A model generated the notes under the pieces. It made no database searches and was not told where the DNA came from. It saw nothing but the letters and a program-made list of their open reading frames with translations. The position numbers and the translations under genes are program-made. From positions 1-64,000 of the forward strand of contig NZ_CP021080.1 of NCBI RefSeq assembly GCF_000802245.2: a DNA stretch of 64,000 nt, in the 5' to 3' direction. This stretch comes from Streptomyces pluripotens. Lineage in GTDB: Bacteria; Actinomycetota; Actinomycetes; Streptomycetales; Streptomycetaceae. Each line of letters opens with the position of its first letter. Position 1 is the first letter of the stretch. Below, piece after piece: positions 26,025 to 34,312 of this stretch.

Positions 26025-26039
26025 GGGCCGAGTGGCCCC
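26025..26039. promoter_or_regulatory. Candidate DevR/OsdR box upstream of CBS-BON copy 2
   Basis: GGGCCGAGTGGCCCC, 71 bases upstream of the start at 25,953 (minus strand). Confidence 0.5.
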
Positions 26040-26195
26040 GACCCCCTGCCCCGCCGGCCCTGCCCCCTGCTCGGCGACACCCATCGCCTTCTCGGTCCCG
26101 TACCGCGAAGGCGCCGACCTGGCCGTGTACGGCGGCGCAGGACCCGGCACGGTCATCGCCACGCACGCCGATGACAGGGGAGCCGCGCTCAGCGA

Positions 26196-27926
26196 CTACT
26201 GGTGCCCGTGGTCGGCGGGCAGCGGGACCCTCCATTCCACCTCGGCGCCTCCTGTGCCGGCCCCGGACACCTGTAGCCGCCCGCCGAGCGACTCCGCCCG
26301 CTCGGCCATGTTCCGCAGCCCGCTGCGGCGCCCGTCGGGCGGGATGCCCACGCCGTTGTCCGAAACCTTCAGGCACACCTCACGGCCGTCCGTCGTGACC
26401 ACCACCTGTGCCCGGTCGGCGTGGGCGTGCCGGGCGATGTTGGTGAGGGCCTCGGAGAGCACCGCCACGATGTGATCGGCGATCTCGGACGGCACGTCAG
26501 TGTCGATCAGTCCCTCCATGCGCACGCTGGGGGCAAAGCCCAGCACGGGGGTGGCCTCGCCGACCATCCGGACGATCCGCGCCCGCAGTCCGGTTCCGGC
26601 GGCGCCCTCCCTGGTCCGCAGTCCGAAGATCGTCGACCTGATGATCTTGATCGTCTCGTCGAGGTCGTCCACGGCCCGCAACACCCGTTCGGCCGCCTCG
26701 GAGTGCTCGATGAAGCGACCTGCGCTCTGCAAGGTCATGCCGGTAGCGAACAGCCGCTGAATGGCCAGGTCGTGCAGGTCCCGCGCGATCCGGTCGCGGT
26801 CCTCCAGCAGCGCGATCTGCTGGGCATCCTGCCGGCGCTCGGCCAGTTCCATCGCGATCGCAGCCTGGGCGGCAAAGCCCTGCAGCATCTCGGTCTCCTT
26901 CGCCGAGAAAACCGGCCGGCCGGCTTCCCGGGCCACCAGGACCACGCCTCGGACGCCCCCCTCGCTGGTACCGATCGGGACAGCCACAGCGGGGCCGAGC
27001 CCGCGGAAACGCGGGGGCTCGGGAGCGACCCGCGCGTCGCTGTTCACGTCATCGCTGCTGACCGGAGCAGCGGCGGAGAAGGCCAGACCCATCAGGCTCT
27101 CCCCCAGCGGTAGCACGAGACCCCGGTGCGCGTCGGCTTCCGCCCCCACGGCGATCTCCACGCCGAGGGCCGGTGCGTCCGCCATGGGCATCGCCACCGC
27201 CGCCAGGGCCGATCCCGTGATCTCCCGGGCCCGTTCCGCGATCAGGTCCAGCGCCTCGGCGCGTTCGCTACCGGACATCAGGCTGTGACTGATCTCCGCG
27301 TTCGCCAGCAGCCACCGCTCACGCAGCAGGGACTCCTCGTAGAGACGGGCGTTGTCGATGGCTACGCCGGCCGCGACGGCCAGCGTCGACAACACCGCCT
27401 CGTCCTCTTCGTCGAAATCCAGCCCCCCGCGCTTCTCGGTCAGGTAGAGGTTGCCGAAGACCTGGCCCCGGACCCGGATGGGGACGCCGAGGAAACTGTT
27501 CATCGGCGGGTGGTTCGGTGGGAAGCCGTACGACGAGGGATGCTGGGAGAGCTTCGACAGCCGGAGCGGCGCCGGATGGCGGATCAACTCGCCCAGGATG
27601 CCGTGGCCCTCGGGGAAATGGCCGATCGCGGCGATGTCCTGGTCGGTCGCGCCTACGGTGTGGAAGGCCGTCAGGGTGCTGCCGTCGGGGCCGATGACGC
27701 CGAGGGCGGCGTACTCGGCGTCCACGAGCGCGGCGGCCGCCTCGACGATGGAGTGCAGTGCGTGTTCCAGGTCCAGCTCGCGCCCCACGGACAGAACCGC
27801 CTCCAGGAGGCTGTGCACCCGGTCTCGGGTGCCGCGGGCCGCATCCAGCCGAGCCTGCAACTCCTCCAGCAGCTCGTCGAGCCGCAGCTGCGGCAATCGC
27901 ACGCGGGGCTCCTCCGGGATTGCCAC
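26196..27926 (-). CDS. osdK: DevS/DosS-type GAF sensor histidine kinase
   Basis: A 576-residue kinase, almost the length of M. tuberculosis DevS (578). The GTG at 27,926 is chosen for its GGAGG at 6 bases. GAF-A (about 50-195) contains GFPPNHPPMNSFLGVPIR; its His139 sits where DevS has the proximal haem ligand (His149), so haem-based O2/redox/NO sensing is plausible. GAF-B spans about 215-360. The HisKA_3 dimerisation motif DRDRIARDLHDLAIQRLF has the phospho-acceptor His385, and the ATPase domain shows EALTNIARHAHA, SDNGVGIP and GLRNMAERA. It has no transmembrane segment, so it is cytosolic. The cognate regulator is most likely the DevR-like protein 16 kb away. Confidence 0.88.
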   Translation of the reverse strand: MAIPEEPRVRLPQLRLDELLEELQARLDAARGTRDRVHSLLEAVLSVGRELDLEHALHSIVEAAAALVDAEYAALGVIGPDGSTLTAFHTVGATDQDIAAIGHFPEGHGILGELIRHPAPLRLSKLSQHPSSYGFPPNHPPMNSFLGVPIRVRGQVFGNLYLTEKRGGLDFDEEDEAVLSTLAVAAGVAIDNARLYEESLLRERWLLANAEISHSLMSGSERAEALDLIAERAREITGSALAAVAMPMADAPALGVEIAVGAEADAHRGLVLPLGESLMGLAFSAAAPVSSDDVNSDARVAPEPPRFRGLGPAVAVPIGTSEGGVRGVVLVAREAGRPVFSAKETEMLQGFAAQAAIAMELAERRQDAQQIALLEDRDRIARDLHDLAIQRLFATGMTLQSAGRFIEHSEAAERVLRAVDDLDETIKIIRSTIFGLRTREGAAGTGLRARIVRMVGEATPVLGFAPSVRMEGLIDTDVPSEIADHIVAVLSEALTNIARHAHADRAQVVVTTDGREVCLKVSDNGVGIPPDGRRSGLRNMAERAESLGGRLQVSGAGTGGAEVEWRVPLPADHGHQ

Positions 27927-28016
27927 CACGTCCCTCCAGATCTCCCGTCGCACCCTGACCTCGGCGCCTGCCGGGGTCTCCCCCACCGTATCGGTCCCGG
28001 ACCGGCGACGGCACGT

Positions 28017-28053
28017 CCCACGGGTGGGCCGGGGGACCCTGCCCACCCGTGGG
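28017..28053. repeat. Strong inverted repeat in the osdK-ppdK intergenic region
   Basis: Perfect 13-bp arms CCCACGGGTGGGC / GCCCACCCGTGGG, 11 bases apart, between the two divergent starts. It could be an operator or an mRNA hairpin in the kinase leader. Confidence 0.6.
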
Positions 28054-28059
28054 AGGGCC

Positions 28060-28075
28060 GGGGCCGGTCGGCCCA
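28060..28075. promoter_or_regulatory. Candidate DevR/OsdR box, kinase/PPDK intergenic region
   Basis: GGGGCCGGTCGGCCCA, 91 bases before the PPDK start and 133 bases from the kinase start; could serve both divergent promoters. Confidence 0.6.
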
Positions 28076-28166
28076 GCCGGAGGGACGGAGAGCACCTCGT
28101 CATGCGGTCCGGTACCGGCCGACGCTGGAACGGTACGCACAGACCGCACACCTGAGGAGTGCCGCC

Positions 28167-30854
28167 ATGGTCCGTTACGTGTACGACTTCCGGGACGGCG
28201 ACCGGGGCCTGGCCGACCTACTCGGCGGCAAGGGTGCCAACCTGGCCGAGATGACCCGGCTGGGACTGCCGGTGCCTCCGGGGTTCACCGTCACGACCGA
28301 GGCGTGCCGTGCCTTCCTGGCCACCGGTGAGGAGCCGGAGGGCATGTCGGCCGAGATCTCCCGGCACTTGTCGGCCCTGGAGACGGCGACCGGACGGCTG
28401 CTGGGGCAGCCGGACGACCCGCTGCTGCTGTCCGTGCGGTCCGGAGCCCGGTTCTCCATGCCCGGGATGATGGAGACGGTGCTGGACATCGGCCTGAACG
28501 ACGCCTCTGTGCTCGGCCTCGCCAAGGTCTCCGGCAGTGAGCGCTTCGCCTGGGACTCCTACCGTCGGCTCGTCCAGATGTTCGGCAGTACGGTGATGGG
28601 GGTTGATCCCGCCCTGTTCGACGAGGCGATGACCCTGCTCAAGGAGGCCCGCAAGGCCCCCGACGACCTGCATCTGGATGCGTCCGACCTCGCCTGGCTG
28701 GTGGAGTCGTACAAGCGGCTGATCCGCAACGAGACGGGCCGTGACTTCCCGCAGTCCCCGGCCCAGCAGCTGCAGCAGGCGGTCCTCGCCGTCTTCCGGT
28801 CGTGGAACGCCGCGCGCGCCCGGCTGTACCGGCACCGCGAGCACATCCCCGACGACCTGGGCACCGCGGTCACCGTGCAGCGCATGGTGTTCGGCAACCT
28901 CGGCCCCGACTCGGGCAGTGGCGTCGCCTTCACCCGCGACCCGGCCACCGGACGCCCGGGCCTGTACGGGGACTATCTGCCCAACGCCCAGGGAGAGGAC
29001 GTCGTCGCCGGAATCCGCGACACCATGACACTCGCCGAGCTGGAACGGCTGGACCCGCGCTCGTACCAGCGGCTGCACGACCATGCGCGCACGCTGGAAC
29101 GGCACTACCGGGATCTGTGCGACATCGAGTTCACGATCGAGCGCGGCACTCTGTGGATGCTGCAGACCCGGGTCGGCAAGCGGACGGCCGAGGCCGCGTT
29201 CGCCATCGCCGCCGAACTGGTCGGGGAAGGACTGATCACGGTCGACGAGGGCCTGAACCGGGTCAACGGTGAAGGACTCGCACGGCTGATGTTCCCCCGG
29301 TTCGATACCGACCGGGCCGGAGACGTGCTCGCCCACGGTGTGCCAGCCTCCCCGGGCGCGGCGGTCGGTGCAGCCGTGTTCGACTCCGCGGAGGCGGTGC
29401 GGAGGGCCGCGGCGGGCGAGCAGGTGGTGCTCGTGCGCGAGGAGACCACACCCGATGACCTGCCCGGTATGGTCGCCGCCCAGGCCGTGCTGACCAGTCG
29501 GGGAGGAAAGACCAGCCACGCGGCCGTCGTCGCCCGCGGGATGGGCCGAGTCTGTGTCTGCGGCGCACAGGACCTCGTCGTGAACACCGGGGCCCGGCGC
29601 TTCACCGCCCGGGACGGAATCGTCGTCGAGGAGGGCGACGTCATCTCGGTTGACGGGTCAGTCGGCGCGGTCTACCCGGGCAAGGTCCCGCTGATCGCCT
29701 CGGCGACCATGCGTTACCTGGAGTCCGGCGAACAGGCGGACAGTGTGGTCGCGGCGGTCGCCCGCACTCTGGAACACGCCGACGTGGTGCGGCGGCTGGA
29801 GGTGCGGGCCAACGCCGACACGCCGGAAGACGCCGCGCGCGCCCGGCGGTTCGGGGCGCAGGGCATCGGACTGTGCCGTACCGAGCACATGTTCCTCGGC
29901 GAACGGCGCAAGTTGGTCGAGGAGATGATCCTCGCCCGTACGGACGCCGGGCGCGAGCAGGCTCTGGCGGCTCTTCTTCCGCTCCAACGGCAGGACTTCG
30001 CGGGCATCCTGGAGGCGATGGACGGCTTGCCGGTCACGATACGGCTGCTTGACCCACCGCTGCACGAGTTCCTGCCCGACCGCGTCCAACTCGCCGTGCG
30101 CATCGCCTCCGCCGAGGCCAGTGGTGGACGGCCCGACCCACACGACGTGGAGTTGCTCGACGCGGTGAACCGGATGCACGAGGAGAACCCGATGCTCGGC
30201 CTGCGTGGCGTCCGGCTCGGGCTCGTCGTGCCGGGCCTGGTCGCCATGCAGGTGCGAGCGGTCGCCGAGGCGGTGGTCGAACGTACCCGCGCCGGGGGCT
30301 CGCCACGGGCGGAGATCATGGTGCCACTCGTCGGCGCCGTGGAGGAGCTCCGGCTCGCCCGCGAGGAGGTGACCCGGGTACTGGCTGAGGTAAGTGAGGA
30401 GACAGGGGTACCGGTCCGGTGTCCCGTCGGCACGATGATCGAGCTGCCTCGTGCGGCGCTCACGGCGGGACGGATCGCCGAAGAGGCGGAGTTCTTCTCC
30501 TTCGGCACCAACGACCTGACCCAGACCACCTGGGGTTTCTCCCGCGACGACGTCGAGGCCGCCTTCTTCCCGGCCTACCTGGACAAGGACGTCTTCGCCA
30601 CCTCGCCGTTCGAGACCCTCGACCGCGAGGGGGTGGGCCGGCTGGTTCGGATCGCCGTGGAGGAGGGCCGGGCAGCCCGACCGGGGCTGCAGACCGGCGT
30701 CTGCGGCGAGCACGGTGGCGACCCTGAGTCGATCCACTTCTTCCACGCCGTCGGCCTGGACTACGTCTCCTGCTCGCCGTTCCGGGTTCCGGTGGCCCGT
30801 CTGGAGGCGGGCCGGGCCGCGCTGAATGGAATCGGCACGAGCGACACCAGGTGA
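28167..30854 (+). CDS. ppdK: Pyruvate, phosphate dikinase
   Basis: An 895-residue full-length PPDK. The ATG at 28,167 is preceded by GAGGAG. It opens VRYVYDFRDGDRGLADLLGGKG (ATP-grasp domain, about 1-340; first residues given), has the swivelling phospho-His domain with GGKTSHAAVVARGMG (His451), and the C-terminal TIM barrel with GLCRTEHMF and CGEHGGDP, whose Cys is the catalytic acid. It interconverts ATP + phosphate + pyruvate with AMP + PPi + PEP, allowing PPi-driven ATP synthesis or PEP supply when oxygen is low. A PPDK-family gene is part of the mycobacterial dormancy set. Divergent from the sensor kinase, with an island box between. Confidence 0.94.
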   Translation: MVRYVYDFRDGDRGLADLLGGKGANLAEMTRLGLPVPPGFTVTTEACRAFLATGEEPEGMSAEISRHLSALETATGRLLGQPDDPLLLSVRSGARFSMPGMMETVLDIGLNDASVLGLAKVSGSERFAWDSYRRLVQMFGSTVMGVDPALFDEAMTLLKEARKAPDDLHLDASDLAWLVESYKRLIRNETGRDFPQSPAQQLQQAVLAVFRSWNAARARLYRHREHIPDDLGTAVTVQRMVFGNLGPDSGSGVAFTRDPATGRPGLYGDYLPNAQGEDVVAGIRDTMTLAELERLDPRSYQRLHDHARTLERHYRDLCDIEFTIERGTLWMLQTRVGKRTAEAAFAIAAELVGEGLITVDEGLNRVNGEGLARLMFPRFDTDRAGDVLAHGVPASPGAAVGAAVFDSAEAVRRAAAGEQVVLVREETTPDDLPGMVAAQAVLTSRGGKTSHAAVVARGMGRVCVCGAQDLVVNTGARRFTARDGIVVEEGDVISVDGSVGAVYPGKVPLIASATMRYLESGEQADSVVAAVARTLEHADVVRRLEVRANADTPEDAARARRFGAQGIGLCRTEHMFLGERRKLVEEMILARTDAGREQALAALLPLQRQDFAGILEAMDGLPVTIRLLDPPLHEFLPDRVQLAVRIASAEASGGRPDPHDVELLDAVNRMHEENPMLGLRGVRLGLVVPGLVAMQVRAVAEAVVERTRAGGSPRAEIMVPLVGAVEELRLAREEVTRVLAEVSEETGVPVRCPVGTMIELPRAALTAGRIAEEAEFFSFGTNDLTQTTWGFSRDDVEAAFFPAYLDKDVFATSPFETLDREGVGRLVRIAVEEGRAARPGLQTGVCGEHGGDPESIHFFHAVGLDYVSCSPFRVPVARLEAGRAALNGIGTSDTR

Positions 30855-30861
30855 GTCTGAT

Positions 30862-30898
30862 CGGGCCGTCCGGCCCCCGACAGGGTCCGAACGGCACT
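30862..30898. promoter_or_regulatory. Paired candidate DevR/OsdR boxes upstream of PPOX gene
   Basis: GGGCCGTCCGGCCCC (30,863-30,877) and GGGTCCGAACGGCACT (30,883-30,898), about 21 bases apart, immediately after ppdK. The first is identical to the box at 33,596. Confidence 0.55.
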
Positions 30899-31044
30899 GG
30901 AAGGACGCAAAGACGATGACCGACAGTGAAGCCAGGAGCGGCACCGATCCCCCGCGGTGTCGCTCCGCCCGCGTCCCGGCACCGTACGCACCGGCGGAAC
31001 GAAACCGGCACAAAGAGAGCCATGGACCCGCGAAGAAGCCAACC

Positions 31045-31515
31045 ATGATCCGTCACCCTGATCCGGCGCACCGGCGCATCGACCTCGACCGTGCCGAGGC
31101 GCTGCGACTGCTGGGCAGCGTGCCGTTGGGGAGGATCGTCTTCACCCGGCAGGCGCTGCCCACCGTCCACCCGGTCAATCACGTCCTGGACGGCGGTGAC
31201 ATAGTGATCCGCACGCCCGAGGGCGTGGCCCTCACCTCGCAGTCCGGCCCGGCCGAGCGCATCGGTGTGGTGGTCGCCTACGAGGCCGACGCCATCGATC
31301 CGGACACTCATCTCGGCTGGAGCGTGGTGGTCACCGGATACGCCCGCCTGGTCACCGATCCCGGCGAACTGGCCCGCATCCGATCGCTCTTGCGTACCTG
31401 GGCGCCGCTGCAGGGCATGGATCACGCGGTCCGCATCCGCCCGGAACTGGTCACGGGGGTGCTCCTCACGGCGGGCCCGCCAGGTGCCCCTGGGCGCCGG
31501 TCGGGAAAGGACTGA
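31045..31515 (+). CDS. PPOX-class split-barrel flavin/F420-type protein
   Basis: A 156-residue protein. The ATG at 31,045 is preferred because codon bias falls upstream of it; an ATG at 30,916 would add 43 low-bias residues. It contains the pyridoxamine-phosphate-oxidase-like split barrel: LLGSVPLGRIVFTRQALPTVHPVNHV, then VVAYEADAIDPDTHLGWSVVVTGYARLV (both given as landmarks, about residues 18-45 and 72-100). Such proteins bind FMN, F420 or haem and reduce small quinones or cofactors; members of this family are in the mycobacterial hypoxia regulon. Function here unproven. Confidence 0.78.
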   Translation: MIRHPDPAHRRIDLDRAEALRLLGSVPLGRIVFTRQALPTVHPVNHVLDGGDIVIRTPEGVALTSQSGPAERIGVVVAYEADAIDPDTHLGWSVVVTGYARLVTDPGELARIRSLLRTWAPLQGMDHAVRIRPELVTGVLLTAGPPGAPGRRSGKD

Positions 31516-31566
31516 TTCCGGACCGTGCATCGCATGGTCCGGACCGTATGTTCCGGACCATGCGGC

Positions 31567-31615
31567 GTGAGGCGGGGCGGCACGCGTACTCGGTACGCGT
31601 GCCGCCCCGCCTCAC
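31567..31615. terminator. Very strong bidirectional terminator
   Basis: Perfect 23-bp inverted repeat (31,567-31,589 with 31,593-31,615) with a 3-nt TCG loop, between convergent PPOX genes. A second, partial repeat of CCGGACC/GGTCCGG lies at 31,519-31,558. Confidence 0.93.
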
Positions 31616-31669
31616 TGTCTCCGCAGGTCGGTCAGCTACCGGTCAGTTTCCGGTGCGCTCGTGCCCCGC

Positions 31670-32398
31670 TCAGTTCGTGATCCGGCGCCCGGTGACGGTC
31701 GGAGAGTCGATCCGCACCCACAGGTCACGCGTTCCTCCCGTCCAGGGCGCGCTGCTCGCCACCTCCGTGCAACGGTGCTGCTCCTGCGGATCCGTCACGG
31801 TCCGGGCGTACCCGCGGACCAGCACGCTCCACCCCCGGCTGAACGCGTCGTCGATCCGGTCGACCTCGAAGGCCACCGGCGCACCGACCGCGAGCGACGG
31901 AGTGGCGCCGGGTGAGGTCCTGAAGACCACAGCACCGTCGACGACACTGTAGTTGACCGGCACGATCACCGGTCCGGTGGCCGTGGGGACCGCCAGCCGG
32001 CCCACCCCGTGTGTCCCCAACAGGGCTCGACACTCGTCGGGCCCCAGCTCGGTGAAGCGGGGTTCACGGGCGGCGCGCCCGGGGCCGGGAGGCAGGTCCA
32101 CAGCACCGCCGGTCAGCTCGGTCACCGTGGTCTCCAGGGCCTCGGCCAGTCTGATCAGTGAGCCCGTGCCCGGCGCGGCACCCGGCTGTTCCTCAAGGTA
32201 CCGGAGATAGCCGACGGCCATGCCGGCCCGCGCGGCTGTCTGCCGCCGGGTCAGCCCGAGCTGCGCCCGCCGGGCGGCCACGCGGCGGCCCAGATCTCCG
32301 TGCGGCGCCTCCGTCACCAGTGTCATGCTCGCCGGTTCGGCCCGGCTCACTGGTGCGGTCGGGCTCGTCGGCCCGGTCGGGCTTGTCGGTTCGGTCAT
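31670..32398 (-). CDS. XRE-type HTH fused to PPOX split-barrel domain
   Basis: A 242-residue two-domain protein. Residues 1-30 are Thr/Ser/Pro-rich; 35-100 form an XRE helix-turn-helix (GLTRRQTAARAGMAVGYLRYLE); 115-230 are a PPOX-like split barrel (LLGTHGVGRLAVPTATGPVIVPVNY ... RGWSVLVRGYARTVTD, given by its ends) closely similar to the neighbouring stand-alone PPOX protein. The ATG at 32,398 is used; a GTG 9 bases upstream is the alternative. The fusion suggests a flavin- or cofactor-responsive transcription factor. It follows an alcohol dehydrogenase by 21 bases, probably in one transcript. Confidence 0.82.
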   Translation of the reverse strand: MTEPTSPTGPTSPTAPVSRAEPASMTLVTEAPHGDLGRRVAARRAQLGLTRRQTAARAGMAVGYLRYLEEQPGAAPGTGSLIRLAEALETTVTELTGGAVDLPPGPGRAAREPRFTELGPDECRALLGTHGVGRLAVPTATGPVIVPVNYSVVDGAVVFRTSPGATPSLAVGAPVAFEVDRIDDAFSRGWSVLVRGYARTVTDPQEQHRCTEVASSAPWTGGTRDLWVRIDSPTVTGRRITN

Positions 32399-32419
32399 GG
32401 CCGTCACGCTCCTTCTCGA

Positions 32420-33487
32420 TCAGGCTACGGGAACGGCCACTTCGTGCCGTTCGCCACCGAGCACCACTTTCAGGGCACCCGTCTCGTCGGCCTGGGAGAA
32501 GACGTCGTAGGCCTCCTCCATCTGTTCCAGCGGGAGGACATGGGTGACCAGTTGTTGGGTCGGCAACCGGCCCGCCGCGGCCATCCGCAGCAGAGTGGGG
32601 GTGGAGTAGGTGTCCACCAGACCGGTCGTGATGGTCACGTTCTTGCTCCACAGGTCTTCCAGGGCGAGTGTGGCCGGCTTGCCGTGTACACCGATGTTGG
32701 CCACGTGACCGCCGGGACGGACCATGCGGGTGCACAGTTCGAAGCTCTCCGGCCGGCCCACCGCTTCTATGACCACGTCCGCGCCGAGTCCGTCGGTCAG
32801 ATCGGCCACCAGTTGGCCGGGCGCCTCGCGGACGTCGGCCACCGCGTCGGCGCCTAGCCGCCTGGCGGCCTCCAGCCGGGCCGGTACCAGGTCGGCGGCG
32901 ATGATCCGCTCCGGCGCGAACAGACGCGCCGTGGCGATCGCCGCGAGTCCGATGGGGCCGGCGCCGACGACGGCGACGGTGTCCCCGGGCCGTACGCACC
33001 CGTTGAGCACGCCCACCTCGTAGGCGGTCGGGAAGATGTCCGCGAGCAATACGGCGTCCTCGCTGCGCACGGCGGCGGGCAGCGGATGCACTGACAGGTC
33101 GGCGTAAGGGACGCGGACGTACTCGGCCTGTGTACCGTCCACCAGATGGCCGAGGATCCAACCCCCGCCGCCCCGGCACTGCCCGTAGCTCTGCTCCCGG
33201 CAGAAACGGCACCGTCCGCACGAGGTGATGCACGAGACCAGTACCCGGTCCCCCGGCCGTACGGTGCGTACGTCGCTGCCGACCTCGACGATCTCGCCGA
33301 CGGCCTCGTGGCCCAGCACCGTTCCCGGGCGCACTTCGGGCACATCGCCCTTGAGGATGTGCAGGTCCGTTCCACAGATGGTCACGGCGCCGACCTTCAC
33401 GATGGCGTCGGTCGGTTCCTTGAGGCCGGGGTCCGGGACGTCCTGCCAGGACGCCTCTCCGGGACCGTGGAAGACGAAGCCTTTCAT
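32420..33487 (-). CDS. Zinc-dependent alcohol dehydrogenase (MDR family)
   Basis: A 355-residue medium-chain dehydrogenase. Catalytic zinc ligands are Cys38 (TICGTDLHILKGD) and the His of GHEAVGEI; the structural zinc site is the cysteine series in SCGRCRFCREQSYGQC. The Rossmann fold shows VAVVGAGPIGLAA. The ATG at 33,487 follows GAGGAG. It likely oxidises or reduces alcohols/aldehydes with NAD(P), and in this setting may regenerate NAD+ from acetaldehyde or similar. Divergent from the STAS gene, with several island boxes in the shared intergenic region. Confidence 0.9.
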   Translation of the reverse strand: MKGFVFHGPGEASWQDVPDPGLKEPTDAIVKVGAVTICGTDLHILKGDVPEVRPGTVLGHEAVGEIVEVGSDVRTVRPGDRVLVSCITSCGRCRFCREQSYGQCRGGGGWILGHLVDGTQAEYVRVPYADLSVHPLPAAVRSEDAVLLADIFPTAYEVGVLNGCVRPGDTVAVVGAGPIGLAAIATARLFAPERIIAADLVPARLEAARRLGADAVADVREAPGQLVADLTDGLGADVVIEAVGRPESFELCTRMVRPGGHVANIGVHGKPATLALEDLWSKNVTITTGLVDTYSTPTLLRMAAAGRLPTQQLVTHVLPLEQMEEAYDVFSQADETGALKVVLGGERHEVAVPVA

Positions 33488-33594
33488 GACGCTCCTCACC
33501 CCTTCGGTCGCTGTGCCACGGTGGCTCGGCACTCCGGCACCCTGCCGGGACCGCCCCGCGTCTCCAGGTTGGGTGGGGGGTGACGGGGTGCGCT

Positions 33595-33610
33595 TGGGCC
33601 GTCCGGCCCC
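33595..33610. promoter_or_regulatory. Candidate DevR/OsdR box upstream of alcohol dehydrogenase
   Basis: GGGCCGTCCGGCCCC at 33,596-33,610, 107 bases upstream of the dehydrogenase start (minus strand); identical core to the box at 30,863. Confidence 0.55.
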
Positions 33611-33733
33611 GGACACCCGGCCGGACGGCGCCGATCGATCCGTGGGTGAAGGCGGGCCACGGCCGGCGTTCCCGCGGCCGGGCACCGAACGGTCCGGCCC
33701 GCCCCGCGCTCCGACGGCGGGTGGTCCAGAGTG

Positions 33734-33771
33734 TTCCCCGATCGGCCCCGTCGCAAGGACCGATCGGCCCT
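33734..33771. promoter_or_regulatory. Paired candidate DevR/OsdR boxes upstream of STAS gene
   Basis: TTCCCCGATCGGCCCC (33,734-33,749) and AGGACCGATCGGCCCT (33,756-33,771), 22 bases apart; the second is a near-perfect palindrome. Confidence 0.6.
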
Positions 33772-33805
33772 TCCGGCACGCCCGGCGCTGCGCTTCGCTC
33801 TTCCC

Positions 33806-34201
33806 GTGTCCAAGAACCACACGCGCCCCGCGGCTGTGGAGCACGGCAGGCCCGCTGCGGTCACAGCCCACCGTCCGTCCGGCGCAACGACGGTCCTGCC
33901 GCTGCGCGGGGAGATCGATCTGTTGACGGCACCCACCCTGGCGGAGCGGATCGACGCGCTCACCGCGCATCCGCACCCGGACCTGGTGCTGGACCTCCGG
34001 CCGGTCGACTTCATCGACTGTGCGGGGCTGCGCCTGCTGTGCCGGGCGCGCAATCGGGCGCTGGCCAAGCGGGGCCGACTGCGGCTGGTCACGGACAGCG
34101 CGGGTTTCCTGCGGATGCTGCGCGCGGCGGGGTTGTGGGGCGTGTTCGAGGTGCATGCGCGGCTGCCGTCGCAGCCGACGGGGACCAACGGCTCCTGCTG
34201 A
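33806..34201 (+). CDS. STAS-domain anti-sigma factor antagonist-like protein
   Basis: About 131 residues from GTG 33,806; no clear ribosome-binding site, and the start could be later. The STAS fold is visible as VLPLRGEIDLLTAPTLAERI, VLDLRPVDFIDCAGLRLLC and RLRLVTDSAGFLRMLRAAGL. In SpoIIAA-type antagonists the regulatory phosphorylation site is Ser in a DSSG/DSAG motif; here it is D-C-A-G, with Cys72 in place of Ser, so the usual Ser phosphorylation is not possible there. It may act as a redox-sensitive or constitutive antagonist controlling a sigma factor. No anti-sigma kinase is adjacent. Confidence 0.75.
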   Translation: MSKNHTRPAAVEHGRPAAVTAHRPSGATTVLPLRGEIDLLTAPTLAERIDALTAHPHPDLVLDLRPVDFIDCAGLRLLCRARNRALAKRGRLRLVTDSAGFLRMLRAAGLWGVFEVHARLPSQPTGTNGSC

Positions 34202-34312
34202 CGGCTGGCTTGGTACCGAGTGGCCCCCACCGGGGTTCCGTCGGCCCCTGTGAGCAGCCACCCGACGGATGCGAGCGTCGAAGGCATCGCCACCACGAGG
34301 AGGTCGGGCCCG

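Noticed and set aside
27126..28166. Extension of PPDK by 347 residues to the left
   Set aside because: Antisense to the sensor kinase; PPDK homology and a good ribosome-binding site start at 28,167.
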